Positions 43,437-55,397 of a stretch of 64,000 bases of DNA are shown here, piece after piece. The DNA lies in NCBI GenBank assembly GCA_021234155.1, contig JAJEKV010000018.1:14702925-14766924 (forward strand), in the 5' to 3' direction. The position numbers and the translations under genes are program-made. Each line of letters opens with the position of its first letter. Position 1 is the stretch's first letter. The notes beneath the pieces were generated by a model that worked only from the letters and a program-made list of their open reading frames with translations, made no database searches and was not told where the DNA came from. The stretch is from Isoetes taiwanensis. Taxonomy: Eukaryota; Streptophyta; Lycopodiopsida; Isoetales; Isoetaceae.

Positions 43437-45413
43437 AAATTTTTACGTCCACGGGAACCCAACGGGTTATGGGACGGCACATGCAAGGGCAACAGCCCAT
43501 CTAAAACCTGGGGACTAGGCCCCATCACCAATCACAATAACCAAATATTAAAAGACTACCAAGAATAAGATAAGATAATGCTAATGCTAGTGGTAAACTT
43601 ATGCTTCTAAAATTATCTAGACAACAAATTATTTCTATGGCAATACACAATAAGAAGGAATAACAAATAGTCTCAGCAGGCTATTATGCAACTACGTAGG
43701 CAAGCTTGAAATTTCCAAACCACGTAAAATTGGGCAAGCATTTGTAGTTTTAGAACAGGACAATTCTGTAGATATAATAGAAATCCAACACCATAATGCA
43801 ATGGTGGAGAAAGGTGAATATTTTTCCTACAATATAAGAACTCTTCAGCATAGCCCTTTCTTCATGTAACTCAAAATGGCATTTAATAGTGATCCATATA
43901 AGGATGAGATCTGACCAAAATGAGTAGCCTCTGATCCCATTATAAAATGCAACTATCCACATGTTCAAATTGTGAAGAGACCATAGTTTTAATAAAGAGT
44001 AAAGCAATATGCAACCAATACTAACTTGGAGCAAGGAGATGGAGTTCATGATAAAAGCACTTGGCTAGAGGTTCCTTCATATTGCATGAAGATGGCATAA
44101 AAGACCAGTAATTGCTGCATCACATCAGACGAACCTAAGAAACATACTTGTGGAAAACATATCCAAACGCATATTTCTGGTAATTTTATGCAAATGTCTT
44201 ACACAGCAAATGCAATCCCAGCAATAAAACAAAAGATTTCATTCAGAGAAACATAGACATATCATACCAAGCAGAGATGTCAATAGCACAGAACACTTGT
44301 ACTGCAAAAACAAAATGCACAGAGGCACACTGAAGAAGCATGTAAGTCGGGGCCAATCTCCTAGCAGTCAGCCTAATTTGCATGAAAATGGTTTATTGAG
44401 GCTAAAGGATGAGGTGGGGTACAGTTCTATTGCCAGTTCTTTTTGCCATAGGTGTTGAAAACTCCCTACTGTTAAAACTCACATTCACTATTGATGTTGA
44501 AAAGATGCATGCTGCATGATGCTCCTTTCTTCTCTGTTAACTGCCTCTTATCTGTGTTTAAGACCATGCATACAATGCCTATAATCTCCAAGCATGGCAT
44601 TGTGGCTACACAAAATGTTTGAGGGAAATGGGATTAGGATACCCCAATGGAATGTGCAAAAAAAACATAGGAATAAGATCTAACTATAGGAAACTATCAC
44701 CACGTAACTTTGAAAGCTAAGGAAATGCTCCATGTAATAAATGCGTGCAAATAGATTATTACACTAAATCATGCTTACCTACTTTATGCAGATAGAATAG
44801 AAGAACATGTTCTTATCCAATTCTAAGGCATATGCAGCAGATTAAAGGGTGATGGATTAGAGAAAAATTTCATACATATTCATGTCCTCCAGAAACTGAC
44901 CTTTATAATAGTATGTAAAGTTGCTCCTGTGACGAATGTCAAACCATAACCATGTTGCCTGCAATATGCAACAGAACACCTCGATTAAATCAGAGCCGTT
45001 ATAATTCCAAATTAAAAAACATCAGAATGGCAACATGAGAATAAAATGTGCAAAATTAGTGTCCCGTGTCCAATACCTGTTGCATTCACGTTCCATTGAA
45101 TGTAATTGATGTAAGATGCTTTGGTCCTCTCTTCTTCTCACCTCACTTATGGCATATAATGGAAGAGCTGCACCTAAGAGTTTGGAGTGATCTGCATGAG
45201 TATAACATGACAGAAAAATGTCTAGTCATCTCTGTAATTCCTTTTGCTGCAAGAATGTAATCAGATTTATGAAATACATAAAAAAGCCACTATGAGATAA
45301 ATTCAAAACCACTTGCTTGCTATATGATTCCAAATAATTATAAGCAGAAACCACTAAAAATAATGTTTGATCGTATTATATTTGCAGCAAAACCAATAGC
45401 TTGTTGTTGCATG
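43437..45413. other. Mostly no gene recognised; one doubtful exon
   Basis: AT-rich DNA. The minus-strand frame at 44049-43750 is hydrophobic and not recognised. The only exon-like feature is listed separately at 44901-44958. Confidence 0.4.
44901..44958 (-). other. Possible short exon of an unidentified minus-strand gene
   Basis: On the minus strand a 58-base segment lies between TTGCAG and GGTCAG-like splice signals and reads ATWLWFDIRHRSNFTYYYK in one frame; a second frame is also open. No family is recognised and no neighbouring exon could be chained with confidence. Confidence 0.18.
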
Positions 45414-45735
45414 AATACAACATGTCTGAATCTATTACTTCCAACAGCTCTTGTTGGCTTGCCACGAACATGAAGTTTATCATAATCCATAGCCCAAGAA
45501 CTTACTGCACTACAACTGAGGCAGATCTGTCAAAATCTATCTGTGACTCGGAAGAAATACAACATGTCTGAATGTATTACTTCCAACAGCTCTTGTTGGC
45601 TTGCCACGAACATGAAGTTTATCATAATCCATAGCCCAAGAACGAACATGAAGTTTATCATAATCCATAGCCCAAGAACTTACTGCACTACAACTGAGGC
45701 AGATCCGTCAAAATCTATCTGTGACTCGAAAGAAG
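45414..45735. repeat. 142-bp tandem duplication with nested 36-bp duplication
   Basis: AATACAACATGTCTGAAT begins at 45414 and again at 45556, and the two units match to the end with few changes. In the second unit the piece CGAACATGAAGTTTATCATA plus the following 16 bases is itself doubled (about 45608-45679). No coding role is visible. Confidence 0.85.
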
Positions 45736-47202
45736 GCTGCATCATTGCTGTGAAAACCTGAGGCTACGACAATTACAATTTTGATGCTTTGTACATTATG
45801 CGGATGGGCAGAAAGTCCCCCAAAGACAGTTTGTCAATGAAGTCCACAAAATAAAATGAATGAACAAAAGAAATAATGCATGTATTTTGTAGTAGACCAC
45901 TACTATTTAACATAAACATTCATTTCACTTCTGCCATAACAAAGTAAATAGAATCTTTAAAGCTGATATAGATTTCCAAGATGATTAATTATAAAACTTG
46001 TCTCAGAGAGACTCACATCTCTAATATCTAAACAAAAAACCTATGAAGATATCAATTACCAAAGAGTCCAGGCTGCCTAGAAGATATCGTCTATACGGGG
46101 CCAGAAATTTGCAAGAACGGGGCAAAAGGCATCCATAAATATGATGCAGTCAATGACTAAGATGTAGTAGCAAACATATAGAAAATAAAGATTGCTAAAG
46201 GAAATGCAAAATTCTGGTTAACAATATGATGCCTCTGTCATATAATTATGATAAACATTAAAGTAAGGTGAGTAAGTCTGCAGTAGATAAGAGATTACCT
46301 GACTATGGGCACCAAAATTTGAATGTATCAATTCATAAACAAAACGCTGGAACAACGAATTGAATACTCTCTACATTCTTGCTAGACCGATTGCAGCCTA
46401 ACCAACTAAGGTATTCAGTCGCAAAGGCGAGGAAAAGCAGGTGGCTTTGTTATTTAACAAGATCGTCCCTTCTTTGGCGATTCTCAAGTATAGCGAGGCA
46501 TCGTTCCATCAAATCTAGGGCAAAATCATTGCACGCCCATGTGCTCTTGTCGATGCAAAAAGATCTCTTTGAATGTATTATTCTATGCCACCGAGCTGCA
46601 TGCTAGTTGTGCGTGGCATGCGGTATGCCATCTCGATCGGACAGGATAGATGTACAGAATCATATTTCCAAATAAGTCTTCGATTTCTGGAAAATCTAAA
46701 AGTTTTTCCGGCAGGTATAACCCTTAAAATCTTAGGAAATTAACTTAAAAATAATTCCAAAAAGTTTTTAACCAAACCTGAAAATCCCAAATTAAAAGAG
46801 TTGATGGTCACTCCATAATCATAACTAAATTGTCTTAAATTCTTACCTCAAATTGCCTACTAACACTAGTCCCAACACAGTTTTCTAATACATTAGGCGA
46901 CTGCTTAGATGTTTCCAATAAGCACAGGTTTGAAAGATCTTCTAAATGGATACGCATGCTAGTACTAATTTGATTCTTTAAAACATTTTTGATATGGCAA
47001 TCGTAGGCCAAATACGGCATAGAAAGCAATAACAAAGGGCGAGAAAAGAATTTCTAGCTCATCGTCTGTCAACAAACTTGCTATTATGAGAGCGTTGGTA
47101 AGGAAAGAAGGAACAAAAAATTTTGAATTTTGTTCCCCATTCGTTATACGGAGACATGCATAAATATAATCAGATAACCATACAACCCAAGTATTACAGA
47201 AT
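45736..47202. other. No gene recognised
   Basis: The + frame at 46379-46606 is Arg/Ser/Leu-rich and somewhat GC-richer than its surroundings but matches nothing I recognise. The remainder is AT-rich. Confidence 0.4.
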
Positions 47203-48136
47203 ATGAAGGATTTCATTGGGCCCAATGTTCAGGTTAAAATCTTCTATATTTTAAAATTGGATTTTGCTAAAGCTTATGATAGTGTGAAGTGGACTTTCTT
47301 GGATGCCATGCTTTTGAAATTGGGATTTGGGTCGGGCTTCCGATCTATGATGCAAAAAATGTTGATTTCTGCTAAGGGGGTAGTACTATATCATGGAGAA
47401 CCATTGGTGCTTTTTCCAATTGAATGTGGAATAAGGCAAGGTTGCCCTCTAGCTCCTTTTTTGTTTACTATAGTGGCAGAAGGACTTTCGCAACTATTGC
47501 ATGAGGCTGAAAAGGATGGTGTGGTAAAGGGATTATTATTGGAGGAAGGTGAACAGGTTTTGGTTAATCAGTTTGCAGACGATACCTTCTTGCTAGTGGA
47601 TGGTGAAGAGAATAATGTGCAGATAATCAAAAAGATTTTGGATATATTTTCAATTGCATCTGGCTGTCTCCTTAATTGGGCTAAGTGTAGTGCTTTATGG
47701 GTGGGGAAGGAAGCAGTTCCGCATTTTTTATATGAGTATGCCTGGAAGGTTGTTGTACCATCTGCAAAGACAAAGCTTCTAGGAGTCCCCTTTGGTTTAG
47801 ATATTGACATGAATGAAGCATGGGATGAAATTATCTTAAATTTACAAAGGCAACTGATTTGGTGGAGAGGTTCAAAGTTATCCTTGGCAGGTAGAATTCA
47901 AGTAGCTAAGTCAGTATTGAACAATACGCATATTTATTTGGTTTCGGTTCTATTGGCTCCAGCTTCTAAGTTTGCAGAGATAAAAAAGATTGTAAGAGAT
48001 TTTGTCTGGTGTACCGATCAAGGAGGCACTGTGAAGGTGGCGTGGAAGAAATGTATGTTGTTTAAACAACAAGGAGGTCTTGGTATGTTGGATCTTTCTT
48101 TACAGGATAAGGTCTTAGCTTCTAAGCTATTGTTCA
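47203..48136 (+). pseudogene. LINE H reverse transcriptase, first part (5'-truncated, split by F)
   Basis: L1-type RT: LKLDFAKAYDSVKWTFLD (about 47254), IRQGCPLAPFLFTIVAEGL (about 47430) and NQFADDTFLLV, with FADD at the catalytic YADD position (about 47566). The frame then runs through WWRGSKLSLAGRIQVAKS and GGLGMLDLSLQDKVLASKLL up to the LTR of F. The true left edge is a few tens of bases after 47203, where the RT match starts, since the upstream endonuclease is absent. The frame is open and the copy less decayed than LINE I. The continuation is at 63454. Confidence 0.88.
48132..48136. repeat. Target-site duplication of element F, left
   Basis: GTTCA precedes the LTR; ATTCA follows the other LTR at 63454-63458. 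This is a 5-bp duplication with one mismatch, supported by the LINE frame on both sides. Confidence 0.7.
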
Positions 48137-48207
48137 TGTGACGTCCCCTACTCGTATACGGTGCACTCACCGTATACAAACAGGAGTTCATCCCCCATAC
48201 CAGCTCC

Positions 48208-48212
48208 ATGCC
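48208..48212. repeat. Target-site duplication of solo LTR G, left
   Basis: ATGCC, repeated at 50181-50185. The intact 3' copy of this region in the other F LTR has a single ATGCC. Confidence 0.95.
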
Positions 48213-50180
48213 TGTTGCCCCCAAAGGGCAACATGCTAATTGTGATCCATGCATTCAAAACTAGGTCAACTTATCTTGGCATACTAGGTCAAAGTTTGGA
48301 AGATTCTTGGCAGTCAACATTGATATGGAGGTCAAAAGGTGTTCATTTCTCAAGTCAACAAGTGCTCAAGGTTCAAAACTCACATGAGGTACTTTATTCA
48401 AGGTCAAAGTGCTTAGTCAAGAATATGCTCTAGTTCTGGGTTAAGAAGTTTGGAAGGCATTTTTTGAAGATTGAAAGTTCAAAGTTTGGAAGATCCCATG
48501 GTATTTGGTTCCATCCCTTAGCCATTTTTTGCCTATTCTCCCCCATATCTTATTCTCACCTTCCTTTTTGAATTTCCCCTAGTCATTTTCCCTCACACTT
48601 ATATTCTTCTTTGCTCACCTTTTGCAAAACATATTTTGCCTTGCCAAAAAGACCTTTCTTAATACATTTTGTTTTCCCCATGGATGCCCTACCCATTTCA
48701 TGTCCCTTTGCCTTATTTTCATTTTTCATATTGCACCCTTACCACATACCCTTGGCCTAATCCTTTTTCACAAGTTTTTGTACCTCCTTGTTCTTTACCA
48801 TTGTGTTTCAAGTACCCATGCCACTCAAATATTTTCCATTGAATATCCCATTTATGGTATCTATCTAGAATATTCCCCAAGAAATTAGGGTTGCCATAGC
48901 CCAAATGAGTAAAGACTCATAATTATTTTTGTGGTACCCTTAGGGACCATGGCCTATCTTCCTAAAATTGATAAATACAACATATTCTTGGTTTATACCC
49001 CAAGAAATACGGCCATCGTGATCGCGAATTCTGGAAAAATACCTTCAAGAACCCTAATTATGGAAACACCCCTTTCGAATCACGAAATGGAATCATTGAA
49101 CTCTGAAACCTATCTACTTCTGCATTTCCCGCTCTTAAGCATCTTATCAAGCCTAAATTTAAGCCCTAATATGCTGGAACCGTTAAACCAAAAACATATA
49201 TACCGGGAAACAATAACAGAAGATTTTCGAAGGCCCAGAAGTATTCAGATCATACATTGATCATTGCTGAGCAAGATCTGGACGATCCTTGAAGTTCTTG
49301 AGCTCTCCTCAGCTGGATCTACAAGATTTAGTTGACATTACTTTCAGAAATTACCTTATGACTTTTGATGATTATTTTCTTGTACTTGAAGCTATGAAGC
49401 ATCCTTATCTGTTGTTATTTTGATATATTTACCTTCATATCAATCCAAATTGACTGTCAAGTTGTTGAATTTGTCTCTGATATTTTCCTTAGCAATTCTT
49501 GCCACAAAAAATTCTATAGAAAAATCCCTGAGTGTTTTTAGCGCCCTTGGCCTGTCTGCCACCTATCCTTGGGTGTTAAGAAAGCCAAAGGAATTGGAAT
49601 CATTCAAAAATACCAAGTGTAGCTCAAATTCAAAAAAATTGCTCTCGGGTTTGAACAGTTTTGACTGTATTTTGCCAAATCCAGTCACAAAAAAATACCT
49701 ATACACCTCCAAACTAGGATTTGAATGCTTGCCTCTCTTCCCCAACACCATTGCAACCTATCTGCTTTGGAAATTCTCAAAAAAGTGATTGGCAACTCCA
49801 AATCTCAATTCCTGATCACTGTTTTCTACATTTGACCTCTATTGACCAAAATTTGACCTCACTTTGAGCTCGAATAACTCACAGATTAAATCTCTGACTT
49901 GGTCAGAGGCTTTACTGTTGGTTACCTACAACTTTTTTGACCAAGTCTACAGCATCTGACTCAAAAAACCTATTTGCATCCCAACACCACAATTGTTTTG
50001 GCAAAGGTACCATTTTTTGAAAATGGGAGAGGTGTAAAACTCAAACTTTTTGAACTTATCTTTGGAATTTTCTTGCATAGACTGATCACCTTAAGTGATC
50101 TGGAGGTTCTAACCCCAATTTGAGTGAAAACTTGAATTGGATCCTTGTGGTTGACCTATAAGCCAGGTTTAGGGTCAACA
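48213..50180 (+). mobile_element. Solo LTR G of the B/C family
   Basis: This is 1968 bp of LTR alone, from TGTTGCCCCC to GGGTCAACA, flanked by ATGCC. Its text is closest to the LTRs of C, especially in the 3' half. It carries the GATCACCTTAAGTGATC near-palindrome followed by TGGAGGTTCTA (50101-50111). Unequal recombination between the two LTRs of a full element would leave exactly this. It sits in the 3' LTR of F, so it inserted after F. Confidence 0.95.
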
Positions 50181-50185
50181 ATGCC
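50181..50185. repeat. Target-site duplication of solo LTR G, right
   Basis: ATGCC, matching 48208-48212; the F LTR resumes from here. Confidence 0.95.
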
Positions 50186-51479
50186 GATACAGGGCCCTCC
50201 ACATAACACTGCAACCATGACGGGTTCCAGCGGGAAGAGTGAAGGGGTCATTTTACCCCGTCTCCCTCAGGGTCTACCTAGCTGCGGAAGCGTAAACATA
50301 CATGTCAGTATATAACATAAGCACATATCCACCTCGAAGGGTGGTCCATCACATCTGCATAAACAAGGTGAGCACAATACATATGGGGAGTTCTACCCAA
50401 GGCTCAGACTCAAGGGGATGACTGACGGCTAGGGTCTCCAGAGTTCATTGCAGACATAATTCATGGCAATGGATTTAGCTGGCATATGAACATGGCATAG
50501 GGTTGTCCACTCCATCCGCCCCTCCTGTGCACACTTTGCGAGTAGGGTCAAAAAGTGTCGGGACTGACCATGCCTCACGGATGCATAGCCAAAAGGGCTA
50601 TTCACGGGTTTCATCCTCCCGGTTCGATGGGGCGAGGAAGGGATCACTCCCTCCAGAGATCTACATCTTGACTCAAGGTGACTAGAGGGCCACCGCCCCG
50701 TGATCGACCGAACCCACCGGAAAGTGTACACCACTTCACGGGTGTCGAGTCCATGCCTCACCCGCACTTCGGTGGTGAGCCATTAGACCTAGTCACAATG
50801 ATCCCCGGTAGGCCTTACACACCGGAGGATGGTTCAGTCGGGGACATGGACCTCCTTCTTAGCCAGTCTGGCCCCTTCACCCACAACCAGGTGTGGTTCT
50901 TGTACACAGGCCGAATCTATAGTGTGCTAGAGAGGCTACTCTAGGAGCATCTACTACCAAGCTTTAGGTCTCTACCCCCCTTCCCAACACAAGGAGTTCA
51001 TAGAGATACATCATCCATATACATCCTGTAAGAACTAAAGAACTATATCTAATCTACATCATAGAGTTAGGTTCTTTAGTTAGAGGCTGGTATCTAGAGA
51101 TCTAGAAGGCCGCTATGGGCAATTTAATAGGCTAGACCTACTGATTCCATGACTGAAATAGGGTTTAGACTATCTAATTGGCCAAATACCTGATCCTTGA
51201 GTGGCTCCTCCTGACCTGAGCTCGACCATCCCAACAAAACGCTTCGAATCAAGGGAAACTGATGTTGCAAATCTCTCAGCCAGAGTCTGGGAGGCGGTTT
51301 TGGCTGTTGAGGCAGCCAAAACAGAGTTCTAAAACCCTAGAAACGAAAATTGGGCAAGTTAGGGTTTCCCTCCCTTAATAGACAAGGGGTTGGCTAGGGT
51401 TTCCAATTATCCCCTTTAGGCATGTGGGATAATTGGTAATGGGCCCACTTGCCTTTAATGGCTAGGTGGCAAAATGTGC

Positions 51480-51626
51480 CCACATGGAAATGTGTGCCCA
51501 CATTAATGTGTACATTGGAAAATGTGCACATTAATTGCACACTTGGGTATGGCCCACTTGGCATCAAGTGTCCACATGGAAATGTGTGCCCACATTAATG
51601 TGTACATTGGAAAATGTGCACATTAA
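51480..51626. repeat. 55-bp direct repeats in the F 3' LTR
   Basis: CCACATGGAAATGTGTGCCC and the next 35 bases occur identically at 51480-51534 and 51572-51626, period 92. Both copies are also in the other LTR (63161-63215 and 63253-63307), so the duplication predates insertion. Confidence 0.9.
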
Positions 51627-51779
51627 ATAATTGCACATATTCCTTGCAAGCTGCCCCCTAGGGCTACCCACCTGGCTACACGTTGGCATTACCGCGTCGG
51701 TCGGGGTGGCGTAATGCGTGTGGCAGGCAAGATGCGATATACGCCCCGGGACCGTATAATTGCCCCTGGAAACGCCACA

Positions 51780-51792
51780 TTCTCCCCACCTT
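51780..51792 (-). other. Polypurine tract of element F
   Basis: On the minus strand AAGGTGGGGAGAA directly precedes the LTR start TGTGGCG. A second similar tract (AAGGTGGGGAGA) lies about 35 bases upstream (about 51813-51824), as often seen in gypsy elements. Confidence 0.85.
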
Positions 51793-51824
51793 GAAATGAT
51801 GCTGTCCGCAGCATCGTGGGTCTC

Positions 51825-52560
51825 CCCACCTTGGGATCATCCTAACCTGCAATCAACCTGATACATACGATAAGCTACCATAATACTTACAGATTTATTA
51901 AGATTACCTTAAGGTAATATTTTTAGGACATTAACACGCCATTATATTATGAAATAACTTATCAATTCACAACATCATTAAAACAGGTTACTCAATAATT
52001 CACTTATCATGACAATTAAGTTTATCAAAATTAAGATTCACGTCCGAGGTATTCTTCATTCCTTGCAACACATTCCAACAAAATTTGTGTTGCAAGTCTT
52101 CGTAGCTCGACCTCCTTGCCCTTTGGAGCGCTCTATTGGCCTGCAGGTCGAGACTACGTTAGTACCATTTAATTATTAATAAAATTTTGGTTATATGGTG
52201 ACCACCCCACCTATCTACATGGATGCATGGCTAATCTCCCGGCGTAGGAAGAGGGTGAGTCTTCCATTATGGCCGTGGAGACAGCGCCTATGTGCCTATA
52301 TGCCGCTCATGCCTACACCCTAGTTGCCCAAATGGAGGATAGGTCCTTCCCCGTATATGGGGGCGTGAAGGCCCGATTCCTCCTATCAAAGCATATATGG
52401 GGCTAGAGGTGCTTTTCCTATCAGTGCATTCCTTCATGACCTCCTTTCTCTCGAGGTCGTCTACTTCCGTGGGACAGAAGTAGACTTTCTAATCTACCTT
52501 CCACTCACCCAAAAGCGGAAACGCTGGTCATGCCTACATTGACATTACACCACGCCCTAG
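51825..52560. other. Element F 3' untranslated region, no gene recognised
   Basis: The sequence between the polypurine tracts and the end of the chromodomain shows no open frame of note. Confidence 0.5.
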
Positions 52561-52588
52561 AGATCACCGTAGTGGTCTCATCATCGGT

Positions 52589-53032
52589 CTACAACATGCG
52601 ACCCATACTTAGCATAGGTGGCATCGTGAGATTAATCTTAACTATACATAGAATTAATCTACACAAATCGACATGCTCCGAGCCGATTTCTTGGAGATGA
52701 CCTTGCCGTCCCATTGCTCCATGAACTGTGGGTACCGCTTTTACTAAATCTTTCTTAAGTACCCATGTCAAGGTCTTTCAGCGGCAAGTGTTTCCACTTG
52801 ACCAAATCTTGGAGGAATTCTCGATCTCCTCGTTTCCTTGAAAGCTTTATCAAGAATCAATTACGAACTATTTCCGGTTGCTCCTCGCGTCATTTCCAAC
52901 AACGTTGGAGTGTCCAAGACTTCGTGCCGGATTTGGAGTGTGCTTCTTTAACAAACTCACGTGGAAGACCTTATGAATTTTTAGGTGTGTTTGGCAAATC
53001 TAGCTTGTAGGATTGATTACCTACTCTCTTGA
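52589..53032 (-). pseudogene. Element F integrase C-terminus and chromodomain, frameshifted
   Basis: On the minus strand broken frames give IHKVFHVSLLKKHTP, the usual end of chromoviral integrase, then DLVKWKHLPLKDL and TWVLKKDLVKAVP. The VKW...L...TW spacing is that of the retroelement chromodomain, which directs integration to marked chromatin. The frame changes at least twice within it. The assignment rests on short motifs. Confidence 0.6.
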
Positions 53033-53864
53033 CTATTCCCGAAAGGTCCAGCCCACCTTGGAGCAAGCTTCTTGCAATTCCCGGTTCCCGAGCCACTTTT
53101 GCTTCACCTTGATCTTGAGCCAAACATCATCTCCAACCTTGAACTCTCTCATTGTTCGATGTTTGTCGGCGATGCTCTTCTGTCGACTTCTTGCTGCTAG
53201 CAAATACCCTCGAACCTCTTCTACGAGCTGCGCATGTGGGCCAACATCTCTGCCGCGAAACTTCCACTTTTGACACCTGGTTGTGCCAAATGTCCGAGTT
53301 AGGCAATCGATAGCGTAATTGATCATAAACGGCGACATTTGGGATGATTCTTGCTTGGTGCTATTGTAGGCAAACTCCACCAAGTGAATAAATTCTTCCC
53401 ACATACCTTGCTTATTCCGACATAGTTTCAGTAGCATGTCCTCCAAAATCCTCGCTTGGTCCGCTCGCTTTGGCCATCCGTCTTGGGATGATATGCCGCG
53501 GCTCATGGATAACTTGGCCTGAATCGTCGCAAAGAGGTCTTGCCAAAAGGCGCTCATGAACTTCGGATCCCTGTCGGAGATAATCTCCCTTGGCATGCCA
53601 TGAAGCCTGAAAATCTCTTTGGTGAAGAGCTTCGCTGTATCCATAGCCGCATCTGTGGTCCTGCAAGGCACAAAATGCGCCATCTTTGACAACTTGTCGA
53701 CCACTACCATCAAGGCATCCTTCCCTCTTACTGTTCTTGGAAGCCCTGTGATGAAATCCATGCTGATCACCTCCCACTTAGCGTTTGGCACCGCTAATGG
53801 CTCTAAGGCCCCTGGAATTCGGAGCTGTTCCGCCTTTGTCTGTGACATAGCCGGCATTCCTTGA
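53033..53864 (-). pseudogene. Element F integrase core
   Basis: The minus-strand frame 53857-53033 reads WEVISMDFITGLPRTVRGKD, VVVDKLSKMAHFVPC and IISDRDPKFMSAFWQDLF, then loses the expected TDGQxER box to a local frameshift; TDGQSER is visible in another frame near 53475. ILEDMLLKLCRNKQG, EFAYNSTKQESSQMSPF and ADKHRTMREFKVGDDVWL follow. These are standard chromovirus integrase landmarks. The Glu region is split, so the enzyme would be dead. Confidence 0.88.
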
Positions 53865-53884
53865 TGTAGCGAGCTACACCTTCT

Positions 53885-54420
53885 TCATTCCTCGGCCAAT
53901 AATAGCCTGCTGCGTGCTTTGAAATATGTTTTCATGAATCCCGCATGGCCAGCTATTGGGCTGTTGTGCGTGTCGTGGAGGATCAATTTCCTTACACCGA
54001 TGATTCGCACGCTGCAACTTGTTCTTATGGTATAACAGGTTGCCTTCCTTCCTATAATGTTTAAAGGCTTCCCGCTCCTTATCTGTTCTAGCCTTCCTAG
54101 AGAGGCTTCCCATACTTCCTTGAAATCCACATCCGTTGGCAAGGACTCTTCAATCTTCTTACCAAAGTCGCTGGAGAGCGTTGAAATTGCATTGCAATGC
54201 ACTCTAGTTGTCAGGGGATGCCTTGAAAGCGTATCCGCTACCACATTGAGCTTCCCTGGCTTGTAGACTATATCAAAGTCATACTCTTCAAGGAACTCCA
54301 TCCACCTTCTCCGCCTCGGGTTGAGATGTGATTGCGTGAATACATATCTTGGAGGCTCGTGGTGAATTGCAGATCCAACCTGGAACTTCCTTCCCAAAAA
54401 GATAGTGCCTCCAAATTCTT
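53885..54420 (-). pseudogene. Element F RNase H end and integrase zinc finger
   Basis: The minus-strand frame from 54397 begins GRKFQVGSAIHHEPPRY, where the usual TDHxSL box has been altered. It continues with NPRRRRWMEFLEEYDFDIVY and KPGKLNVVADTLSRHP, the end of RNase H. The integrase finger follows as LILHDTHNSPIAGHAGFMKT; the Cys pair falls beyond the frame stop near 53885. Confidence 0.83.
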
Positions 54421-55385
54421 AATGCCCCGACAACCGCAAGCAATTCGATCGTGGGTGGGGTAGCGGCGTTTCGGCGTCGTTCATCTTCACGGAATCATAC
54501 GCTACCACACGCTTCTTGCATGAGCACCGCACTGTGTAGCTATCTTACTCGCGTCTGTTGCTACACCTTATCTTTCTTGGTCCGGCGGGGGTTAAGGCGG
54601 GGTTGTTAAAGCTTCCTTCAACAATTCAAACCACACCGGGCTTTCTTGTGCCAATGCTCGCCCAATCTTTTCACTTTCTCCGCCCTCGTCAAGTCTGCGT
54701 TAATCCGGGCGCTATCTTAGCAAAAGTTCTTCACGAACTTCCCCGTAGTACCGCTAGGCCGAAAACTTCTGACTTCATGCACATTCTTGGGGCGCCGGCC
54801 AGCGAATGACGGCTTCAATCTTGGCAGGGTCCGTCGAGATTCCTTCTGCTGAGATCACATGACCCAGGTATTCCACCTTCTCTGTTGCGAAGTGACACTT
54901 CGACAACTTGGCGTACAACTGGTGCCTCTTCAACTTCTCTAGCACTCTCCTTAAGTGTCATCAAAGAATACAATCACAAAGGTGTCTAAAAACTCCCTGA
55001 AGATGTCGTTCATGAGCCTCATGAACGTCGCGGGGGCATTCGATAAGCTGAAAGGCATTACCGTGAATTCATAATGCCCATACCGCGTTCTGAAGGCGGT
55101 CTTATGGATATCTTCTTCCTTTATCCTGATCTGATGATAGCCTGACCTTAAGTCGATTTTGGAGAAGACATTTGCACCTTGGAGTTGATCCATCAAGTCA
55201 TCTGATCTGGGGAGCGCATACTTGTTCTTAATGGTGTGCTTGTTCAACTGCCTATAGTCTATGCACATCCTTAAACTGGCATCCTTCTTCTTTACAAAGA
55301 GAATGGGCGCTCCAAATGGCGAGACACTAGGTCTAATGAAGCCTAGGTCGAGCAACTCCTGCAATTGCTTCTTTAGCTCAGCCAA
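54421..55385 (-). pseudogene. Element F reverse transcriptase
   Basis: The frame 55385-54951 reads [59 protein letters not shown] and [18 protein letters not shown]. The catalytic box reads VFFDDT where YxDD is usual; both Asp are present. MPFSL in place of MPFGL is a point change. After a frameshift the thumb is seen as LSKCHFATEKVEYLGHVIS (about 54890). The stretch to 54421 is heavily broken. Confidence 0.87.
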
Positions 55386-55397
55386 CTCTGCGTGGCG

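Larger units (their letters stand above)
48137..51779 (-). repeat. Element F 3' LTR (interrupted by solo LTR G)
   Basis: The LTR pieces are 48137-48212 and 50186-51779, about 1670 bp without G. They align to 61789-63453 with many substitutions and small indels. A 55-bp direct repeat lies at 51480-51534 and 51572-51626. Confidence 0.92.

Noticed and set aside
43270-43531. Tyr-Leu-Ile-Leu-Ser repeat protein
   Set aside because: Translation of the (GATAA)n microsatellite.
51480-51626. CRISPR or satellite array in the LTR of F
   Set aside because: Only two copies, present identically in both LTRs; an ordinary LTR-internal duplication.
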